This document shows, piece after piece, positions 58,134-64,000 of a stretch of 64,000 nt of DNA. Position 1 is the first letter of the stretch. The number at the start of each line of letters is the position of its first letter. This DNA is from Roseibium sediminicola. Lineage in GTDB: Bacteria > Pseudomonadota > Alphaproteobacteria > Rhizobiales > Stappiaceae. Below the pieces are notes generated by a model, which did not search any database, was not told the DNA's origin, and saw only the letters and a program-made list of their open reading frames with translations. The stretch spans positions 1-64,000 of the forward strand of contig NZ_JALNMJ010000002.1 in assembly GCF_023156505.1 (NCBI RefSeq), read 5' to 3'. Both the position numbers and the translations under genes were made by a program.

Positions 58134-61100
58134 TTAGCTGCAGCCGCTTGTGCTGCCGCAGGTGTCGCATTTCAGGCAGGTGCCGTTGCGGACCATGGTG
58201 AAGTTGCCGCATTCGCCGCAGCTTTCGCCTTCATAACCCTTCATGCGCGCCTGGGCGATCTGCTGGGCGGCCGTCTTGACCGGGGCAGGGGCGGTGGAGA
58301 CCTCCACGGCTGCCGCCGCTGCCTCGCCGCCGCGCGCAAAGGCCGTTGCCACGGCTGAGGTCTGCGCCGAGACGGAACCCGCCAGTTCGACCTTCACCGT
58401 TTCCGTGATCTCACCCGCCGGCTCGGAGCCGGAGACGAGGCGGAAGCGTTCGGTCTGGCCGCGGACCAGGCCGTGGGAGACGACGCCGCCCGAGGAGCCC
58501 TTGTCCATGGTCTTGACCGCGCCGGCGCTGACCGGGCCGTTGAAGGCTTCCGGCGGCACATGGGCCAGGTCATGGCGGCCGAGATAGGAGACCGCCAGCT
58601 CGCGGAAGACATAATCGAGGATCGACGTCGCGTTCTTGATCGCGTCGTTGCCCTGGACCATGCCGGCCGGCTCGAATTTGGTGAAGGTGAAGGCGTCGAC
58701 ATATTCCTCCAGCGGCACACCGTATTGCAGGCCGAGCGAGACGGAGATGGCGAAGTTGTTGATGAAGGCGCGCAGGGCCGAGCCTTCCTTGTTCATGTCC
58801 AGGAAGATCTCGCCGAGACGGCCGTCGTCATATTCGCCGGTGCGCAGGAACACCGTGTGACCGCCGATCTTGGCCTTCTGAGTGTAGCCTTTGCGGCGTG
58901 CCGGCAGCTTTTCCTGTTCGCGCACGACCCGCTCGACGATGCGCTCGACAATGCGTTCGGCGACAACCTCGGCCTTGGCGGCCAGCGGCTTGGCGGCAAT
59001 TTCCTCGATCGCCTCATCCTCGTCCTCGTCGTCATCGGCCAGAAGTTGGGCGTTGAGCGGCTGGGAGAGCTTGGAGCCGTCGCGGTAGAGCGCGTTGGCC
59101 TTCAGCGCCAGCTTCCAGGACAGCATGTAGGCTTCCTTGCAGTCCTCGACCGTCGCATCGTTCGGCATGTTGATCGTCTTGGAGATCGCGCCGGAGATGA
59201 ACGGCTGGGCCGCGGCCATCATGCGGATATGGCTTTCGACCGACAGGAAGCGCTTGCCGATGCGGCCGCACGGGTTGGCGCAGTCGAAGACCGGCAGGTG
59301 CTCGTCCTTCAGGAACGGTGCGCCTTCCAGGGTCATCGCGCCGCAGACATGGGTGTTGGCGGCTTCGATCTCGCCCTTGGAATAGCCGAGGAAGGTCAGG
59401 AGGTCGAATTCCGGATCTTCCAGCTGCTCGTCGGAAACGCCGAGGGCCTTCATCTGCTCGTCGCCGAGGGTCCAGCGGTTGAAGACGAACTTGATGTCGA
59501 AGGCCGACTTCATGCCGTCTTTCAGCTTGGTCAGGCTCGCGTCGGTGAAGCCTTTTGTCTTCAGCGCCGACGGGTTGATGCCCGGGGCCTGGTCGATCGA
59601 GCCGTGGCCGACCGCATAGGCTTCGATCTCGCCGATCTCGCTTTCCGAGTAGCCGAGCACTCTGAGGGCTTCGGGAACCGCGCGGTTGATGATCTTGAAG
59701 TAACCGCCGCCGGCCAGCTTCTTGAACTTCACCAGGGCGAAGTCCGGTTCGATTCCGGTGGTGTCGCAGTCCATGACGAGACCAATCGTGCCGGTCGGCG
59801 CGATCACGGTGGACTGGGCGTTGCGGTAGCCGTTCTTTTCACCCAGTTCCAGGGCGCGGTCCCAGGCCTTTCTGGCCCGTTCCACGATGACCGGATCCGG
59901 GCAGGAGGCATGGTCGAGGGCGACCGGGTTGGTGTTCAGGTCCTCGTAGCCGTCCGTCTCGCCATGGGCGGCGCGGCGGTGGTTGCGGATGACCTTCAGC
60001 ATGTGCTTGGCGTTTTTCTTGTAGCCCGGGAAGGAGCCGAGCTCGCCGGCCATCTCGGCCGAGGTCGCATAGGCAACACCGGTCATGACGGCGGTGAGCG
60101 CACCGCACAGCGCGCGGCCTTCATCCGAATCGTAGGAAATGCCGGAGGTCATCAGCAGGCCGCCGATATTGGCGTAGCCGAGACCGAGGGTCCGGAACTT
60201 GTAGGAGAGCTCCGCGATTTCCTTGGAAGGGAACTGCGCCATCAGCACCGAGATTTCCAGGACGATGGTCCAGAGGCGAACGGCATGCTCGTAGTTGTCG
60301 ATGTCGAAGGAGCGGTCTTCGCGGCGGAACTGCATCAGGTTCAGCGACGCCAGGTTACAGGCCGTGTCGTCGAGGAACATGTATTCCGAGCAGGGGTTGG
60401 ACGCGCGAATTTCGCCATCGGCAAGGCACGTGTGCCAGTCGTTGATGGTGGTGTGGTACTGCAGGCCCGGGTCGGCGGAAGCCCAGGCGGCATAGCCGAT
60501 CTGTTCCCACAGTTCCTTGGCCTTGACGGTCTTCAGCACGCCGCCGGTCTTGCGGGCGGTCAGGTCCCATTCGCTGTCCTCGACAACGGCATTGAGGAAG
60601 CCGTCGGTGACGCGTACGGAGTTGTTGGAGTTCTGGCCGGCAACGGTCAGATAGGCTTCGCTGTCCCAATCCGTGTTGAAGGTCGGGAAGTCGATCTTGG
60701 TGAAGCCTTGGCGTGCGAACTGGATGACGCGCTGGATGTAGTTTTCCGGCACCATCATCTTCTTGGCGGCGCGGATCTCGCGCTTCAGCGCCGGGTTCTT
60801 GGACGCATCGAAGCAGTCGCCATTGTCCGCCTCGCAATTGACGCAGGCGCGCATGATGGCGGTCAGGTGCTTCTGGCAGATCTTGGAGCCGGTGACGAGC
60901 GCGGCCACCTTCTGCTCTTCCTTGACCTTCCAGTTGATATATTCCTCGATATCCGGGTGATCGACGTCGACCACGACCATCTTGGCCGCGCGGCGGGTGG
61001 TGCCGCCGGACTTGATCGCGCCGGCCGCCCGGTCGCCGATCTTCAAAAAGCTCATCAGGCCGGAGGACTTGCCGCCGCCGGAGAGCTTTTCGCCTTCGGA

Positions 61101-61817
61101 CCGCACATGGGAGAAGTTGGAGCCGGTGCCGGAGCCGTATTTGAACAGGCGCGCCTCGCGGACCCACAGGTCCATGATGCCGCCTTCGTTGACGAGATCA
61201 TCGCCGACGGACTGGATGAAGCAGGCATGCGGCTGCGGATGCTCGTAGGCGCTCTTGGACTTGGTGAGCTTGCCGGTCTGGAAATCGACATAGAAGTGGC
61301 CCTGGCCCGGGCCGTCGATGCCATAGGCCCAGTGCAGGCCGGTGTTGAACCATTGCGGGGAGTTCGGCGCCACCTTCTGGGTCGCCAGCATGTAGCGCAG
61401 CTCGTCATAGAAAGCCTGGGCGTCACTTTCCTTGTCGAAATAGCCGCCTTTCCAGCCCCAATAGGTCCAGGTGCCGGCGAGACGGTCGAAGACCTGACGG
61501 CCGTCGATTTCCGAGCCGTATTGCTCGTCTTCCGGCAGGTCGGCAAGGGCGGCCTCGTCAGCCTCGTGGCGCCACAGCCAGGACGGGACGGTGTTTTCCT
61601 CAACGGCCTTCAGCTTGGCCGGAACGCCGGCCTTGCGGAAATATTTCTGCGCCAGGATGTCGGACGCGACCTGAGAAAACTGGGCCGGGACCTGGATGTT
61701 CTCCAGCCGGAACACGATGGAGCCGTCCGGATTCCGGATCTCGCTGGTCGCGTTCCGGAATTCGATGCTTGCGTAAGGCGATTGACCTTCCTTGGTATAG
61801 CGCCGCTCGATCCGCAT
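58134..61817 (-). CDS. nrdJ: Vitamin B12-dependent class II ribonucleotide reductase
   Basis: A 1,227-residue adenosylcobalamin-dependent enzyme that reduces ribonucleotides to deoxyribonucleotides without oxygen dependence. Family features include [12 protein letters not shown]-like [43 protein letters not shown], and [21 protein letters not shown]. The C-terminal zinc-finger tail ([20 protein letters not shown]) carries the cysteines that re-reduce the active site. ATG at 61817 ([11 protein letters not shown]) is the family start. It needs the B12 made with CobS/CobT and is preceded by two NrdR boxes. Confidence 0.96.
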   Translation of the reverse strand: MRIERRYTKEGQSPYASIEFRNATSEIRNPDGSIVFRLENIQVPAQFSQVASDILAQKYFRKAGVPAKLKAVEENTVPSWLWRHEADEAALADLPEDEQYGSEIDGRQVFDRLAGTWTYWGWKGGYFDKESDAQAFYDELRYMLATQKVAPNSPQWFNTGLHWAYGIDGPGQGHFYVDFQTGKLTKSKSAYEHPQPHACFIQSVGDDLVNEGGIMDLWVREARLFKYGSGTGSNFSHVRSEGEKLSGGGKSSGLMSFLKIGDRAAGAIKSGGTTRRAAKMVVVDVDHPDIEEYINWKVKEEQKVAALVTGSKICQKHLTAIMRACVNCEADNGDCFDASKNPALKREIRAAKKMMVPENYIQRVIQFARQGFTKIDFPTFNTDWDSEAYLTVAGQNSNNSVRVTDGFLNAVVEDSEWDLTARKTGGVLKTVKAKELWEQIGYAAWASADPGLQYHTTINDWHTCLADGEIRASNPCSEYMFLDDTACNLASLNLMQFRREDRSFDIDNYEHAVRLWTIVLEISVLMAQFPSKEIAELSYKFRTLGLGYANIGGLLMTSGISYDSDEGRALCGALTAVMTGVAYATSAEMAGELGSFPGYKKNAKHMLKVIRNHRRAAHGETDGYEDLNTNPVALDHASCPDPVIVERARKAWDRALELGEKNGYRNAQSTVIAPTGTIGLVMDCDTTGIEPDFALVKFKKLAGGGYFKIINRAVPEALRVLGYSESEIGEIEAYAVGHGSIDQAPGINPSALKTKGFTDASLTKLKDGMKSAFDIKFVFNRWTLGDEQMKALGVSDEQLEDPEFDLLTFLGYSKGEIEAANTHVCGAMTLEGAPFLKDEHLPVFDCANPCGRIGKRFLSVESHIRMMAAAQPFISGAISKTINMPNDATVEDCKEAYMLSWKLALKANALYRDGSKLSQPLNAQLLADDDEDEDEAIEEIAAKPLAAKAEVVAERIVERIVERVVREQEKLPARRKGYTQKAKIGGHTVFLRTGEYDDGRLGEIFLDMNKEGSALRAFINNFAISVSLGLQYGVPLEEYVDAFTFTKFEPAGMVQGNDAIKNATSILDYVFRELAVSYLGRHDLAHVPPEAFNGPVSAGAVKTMDKGSSGGVVSHGLVRGQTERFRLVSGSEPAGEITETVKVELAGSVSAQTSAVATAFARGGEAAAAAVEVSTAPAPVKTAAQQIAQARMKGYEGESCGECGNFTMVRNGTCLKCDTCGSTSGCS

Positions 61818-61938
61818 TCTCAATGTCCCCTTTAAATCCCGGCCGGTTCCCCCGAACCGGTCTTGTCCGCATCTCATCCGGCGCGGCGTTTCCGCCTGCC
61901 TCGTCACCGGATGTCGCCCTGCATGGTACAGGCTTGTG

Positions 61939-61985
61939 AGCCTGTATGTAGCGTATCTTGTATCTTGATCCACTATATATAGTGG
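61939..61985. promoter_or_regulatory. Tandem NrdR boxes upstream of nrdJ
   Basis: The downstream-oriented box CCACTATATATAGTGG (core CTATATATAG at 61973-61982) is a perfect palindrome and fits the NrdR consensus. A second, weaker box has core CTGTATGTAG at 61942-61951, eight of ten positions the same. The cores are exactly 31 bp apart, three helical turns, as is usual for NrdR pairs. NrdR would repress nrdJ when dATP is high. Confidence 0.85.
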
Positions 61986-62454
61986 TCATCAACAGGTTTG
62001 TCACGACATGCGCCGGAAAAACGGCACACAAATACCCGTCTCCCGGCTTTGGCTGAAAAGGCGCGGAAGCGGTACGCGGATACTGGTGGATTTGGATGAC
62101 CGGAGCGCCCGGAAGGGCTCCGACTACGCACATCGCAATGATTAGGAAACTAATGTAAATGAATTCTTAAGGTCAAGGCGCGAGTGACAACAGCTAGTGC
62201 CGAGATTGTGGGCAAACGCAAAATATTGTGTGCTGGTGTGGATAGTGGGGAGCGGAGTGGGGACGGCCTGGAGCCTAGGAAATTAGCGCTTGCTTTCCAG
62301 GCGAAGGAGTGCCCGATCCAATGGCAGCGATCCCTGTGGATGAGGATAGATCGAATTTTATGAAAATTTGAAGAAAATGGCGCTGACCAATTTGAACCGG
62401 GTTTAAGCCGGGTCTGGTTTTATGCGGAACCGTTAGGGAAAGGGTCCGCATTTC
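61986..62454. other. Intergenic region between nrdJ and the response regulator
   Basis: About 470 bp separating two divergent genes. It holds their promoters. The half next to the response regulator is AT-rich. Nothing resembling a cobalamin riboswitch, tRNA or small gene was seen. Confidence 0.5.
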
Positions 62455-63183
62455 ATGAAACATCACGCCGCTTTCGGACTTGCGATGGAGGACATCGATG
62501 CTGTCGTCGTTGAGGACAGCAAACCGATGCAGACGATTCTCCGGTCGATTCTTCTGAGCTTCAAGGTCGCGCGGGTGCGGGTCTTTGATTCGGTCGACGA
62601 GGCGCTTGAAGCGAGCCTTGCCGAACCGCCCAATGTGATTCTCACCGACTGGCGCATGGCGCCGACCTCGGGCTATCAGTTCCTGCGGCTGGTGCGGCAC
62701 CGGCACATGGAGCCGCTGTGTTATGTGCCGATCCTGTTCATCACCGCCCATGGCACGCGGCCGCTGGTCGACAAGGCTTTGAGGGCAGGGGCCCATCACG
62801 TCCTGGTCAAGCCAGTGTCGCCGTCGACCCTGTTCAAGCGCCTGCGCTGGCTTTTGAACGACGACCGGCCGATGATCCTGGAGCATTCCGGCTTCTACAA
62901 CATCTATGGCATCCAGAAGACGATGGACGAACAGGCGGAGAAGATGCAGTCGCTTGCCGGCGCGCGCCTCCACCATCGAATCGCCACCCAGAAGCGGGCG
63001 GAAGTGGAAGACGCGGTCGAGGCCGCCTTCGACAAGAAGGAGCCGGAACCGCGGAACGCCTTTGCCAGCACACGCAAGGGCAGGGCGAAGGACGAGCAGC
63101 AGGACAAGCCCAGGCAATCGGCCGCCGCGAGACACATCCGCAACGCCGGTTTCGCCGCCGTCAAGGGCATAAAGGTCCACTGA
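62455..63183 (+). CDS. CheY-like response regulator with charged C-terminal tail
   Basis: A 242-residue protein. Residues about 14-135 form a receiver domain: acidic pocket AVVVEDSKPM, phospho-acceptor aspartate in VILTDWRMAP, the conserved threonine in FITAHGT and lysine in LVKPVSPSTL. The remaining 100 residues are charged and low-complexity (RKGRAKDEQQDKPRQ) without an output domain. It is thus a single-domain-type regulator that may act by protein contact, as with CheY or DivK. No kinase gene is adjacent. ATG at 62455; 62485 is an alternative. Confidence 0.9.
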   Translation: MKHHAAFGLAMEDIDAVVVEDSKPMQTILRSILLSFKVARVRVFDSVDEALEASLAEPPNVILTDWRMAPTSGYQFLRLVRHRHMEPLCYVPILFITAHGTRPLVDKALRAGAHHVLVKPVSPSTLFKRLRWLLNDDRPMILEHSGFYNIYGIQKTMDEQAEKMQSLAGARLHHRIATQKRAEVEDAVEAAFDKKEPEPRNAFASTRKGRAKDEQQDKPRQSAAARHIRNAGFAAVKGIKVH

Positions 63184-63377
63184 AATCCTGTCCTTTGTCC
63201 GGCCATTGCCAATGCGGCTGCGGCACAAGGACCGAACGCCGATATTCCCGCGCTTTTTAGGGACTTGCGTCTGGACAGACGCGGTTGTTGCCGCCATAGT
63301 CCGCGAAATTCCTCTGGGCTCTTTCCGGGGGAACACCGCGCGTTTCCGATTTGCAATCAAGGGACCTTCTAAGGGCC

Positions 63378-63764
63378 ATGAAAACACTGCTCCTCGAATT
63401 CTTCACCTGGTGGAACGGCCAGACCATGGGCACCCGCTTCTTCACGTGGCGCAAGGGTGAGTTTGTCGGGGAAGACGAGTTCGGCAACAAGTACTACAAG
63501 GAACGCGCCGGCAAGAAGCGCTGGGTGATCTATAACGGTGTCGCCGAAGCGTCCTCCATTCCTCCGGGCTGGCACGGCTGGATGCATCACCGCGTCGACA
63601 CGCCGCCAACGGAAGAAACCTATCACGCCAAACACTGGCAGCAGCCGCACAAGGTCAACCCGACCGGCACTCCGGGCGCCTATCGCCCGCACGGCTCGAT
63701 CCTGACCCCGGAAAAACGCCCCGAGGTCACCGGCGACTACGAGGCCTGGACCCCGGGTAACTGA
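63378..63764 (+). CDS. NADH:ubiquinone oxidoreductase subunit NDUFA12-like
   Basis: A 128-residue protein of the NDUFA12/B17.2 family, an accessory subunit of complex I shared by mitochondria and alphaproteobacteria. Typical elements are FTWWNGQTMGTRFFTWRKGE, VGEDEFGNKYY, RRWVIYNG-like KRWVIYNGVAEAS, IPPGWHGWMHH and the C-terminal PYRPHGSI-like YRPHGSI. ATG at 63378 (MKTLLLEFF) fits the family start; the frame begins nine codons earlier. It is followed by a good terminator. Confidence 0.93.
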   Translation: MKTLLLEFFTWWNGQTMGTRFFTWRKGEFVGEDEFGNKYYKERAGKKRWVIYNGVAEASSIPPGWHGWMHHRVDTPPTEETYHAKHWQQPHKVNPTGTPGAYRPHGSILTPEKRPEVTGDYEAWTPGN

Positions 63765-63793
63765 TCAGCGAGCGACCCGCGCGACATTCGATG

Positions 63794-63822
63794 AGCCCCG
63801 CAAATGCGGGGCTTTTTGTTTT
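63794..63822 (+). terminator. Rho-independent terminator after the NDUFA12 gene
   Basis: AGCCCCGC (63794-63801) pairs with GCGGGGCT (63806-63813), with loop AAAT, followed by TTTTGTTTT. It lies 30 bp after the stop codon. Confidence 0.93.
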
Positions 63823-63838
63823 CGGAGACCCTCACGGT

Positions 63839-63970
63839 CGTCATCCCGGACGCAGCGCAGCGAAGATCCGGGACCGGGGTGCCGAGGACCAATCGAATGT
63901 ATGTTTCCGTCAGACGCCAGACTTGTGGCTCCCCAGTCCCGGCTCGCGCTGCGCTTGGCCGGGATGACGC
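63839..63970. repeat. Dispersed inverted-repeat element, copy 2
   Basis: Left arm from 63839 (CGTCATCCCGGACGCAGCGC, then AGCGAAGATCCGGGACC) pairs imperfectly with the right arm at about 63931-63970 (GTCCCGGCTC..GGCCGGGATGACG). The arm sequence is the same family as at 5005-5159. It lies just after the NDUFA12 terminator, in intergenic DNA that runs to the window edge. Confidence 0.85.
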
Positions 63971-64000
63971 AAGTGAGGGTGGGGGGATCAGGGCCTCGTG

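Noticed and set aside
58473-61835. A long open frame opposite nrdJ
   Set aside because: An antisense shadow of a strongly conserved gene in high-GC DNA; no recognisable domain or ribosome-binding site.
61986-62454. Possible cobalamin riboswitch or small RNA upstream of nrdJ or the response regulator
   Set aside because: No B12-box or conserved fold was seen; NrdR boxes already explain regulation of nrdJ.

Overview
The window is a chromosomal stretch of a GC-rich (roughly 60-65% in core genes) alphaproteobacterium, most likely a marine Hyphomicrobiales member of the Stappiaceae/Roseibium (Labrenzia) type. This is inferred from the gene set: a B12-dependent class II ribonucleotide reductase of about 1,230 residues, a rhizobial-type CobT/CobS pair, an NDUFA12-type complex I subunit, DUF1289 and TIGR02281-like aspartic protease genes, and a PdhS-like histidine kinase. 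No rRNA, tRNA or CRISPR array was found.

Layout. 1-3.9 kb is accessory DNA: the right end of an IS66 element, a complete IS3-family element with imperfect 30-bp ends, an AT-rich two-gene cassette of unknown function, and a gene-poor junction running straight into the 5' end of dusA. 3.9-13.3 kb is core: dusA, a small envelope operon, cobS/cobT, a solute-binding protein, a histidine kinase, a uracil-DNA-glycosylase-like protein and an Lrp regulator. 13.3-18.7 kb is a TetR-controlled N-demethylation locus (FMN/Fe-S N-methyl demethylase, Rieske oxygenase, its reductase), best read as stachydrine/betaine catabolism. 18.7-32.9 kb is mixed metabolism, with a striking 268-bp three-armed inverted repeat at 21 kb. 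32.9-38.1 kb is a TetR-controlled membrane-maintenance module: PspA, a YiaA-like protein and an LplT-PlsC-Aas fusion. 38.3-41.5 kb holds a low-GC hydrolase, SelO and a peroxiredoxin.

The most unusual region is 41.8-51.1 kb: seven genes on one strand whose six junctions are all 4-nt stop/start overlaps. They encode a class I HMG-CoA reductase with all four catalytic residues, a variant UbiA prenyltransferase, a PEP-synthase/rifampicin-phosphotransferase-like dikinase, a BtaA-like (DUF3419) aminocarboxypropyl transferase, a phytol/dolichol-kinase-like membrane protein, a GNAT-like protein and an AMP-forming ligase. I do not recognise this combination. It looks like a dedicated pathway for an isoprenoid- or mevalonate-derived lipid with an amino-acid-like head group. 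A LacI-type protein without its DNA-binding domain follows it.

52-58 kb carries a secreted RTX metalloprotease with a small exported protein downstream, a structured GC-rich intergenic region and an HNH nuclease with a possible modified-base-reader domain. 58-64 kb is core: nrdJ behind a tandem pair of NrdR boxes, a CheY-like response regulator and the NDUFA12 gene. A dispersed inverted-repeat family has one copy near 5 kb and one at the right edge.
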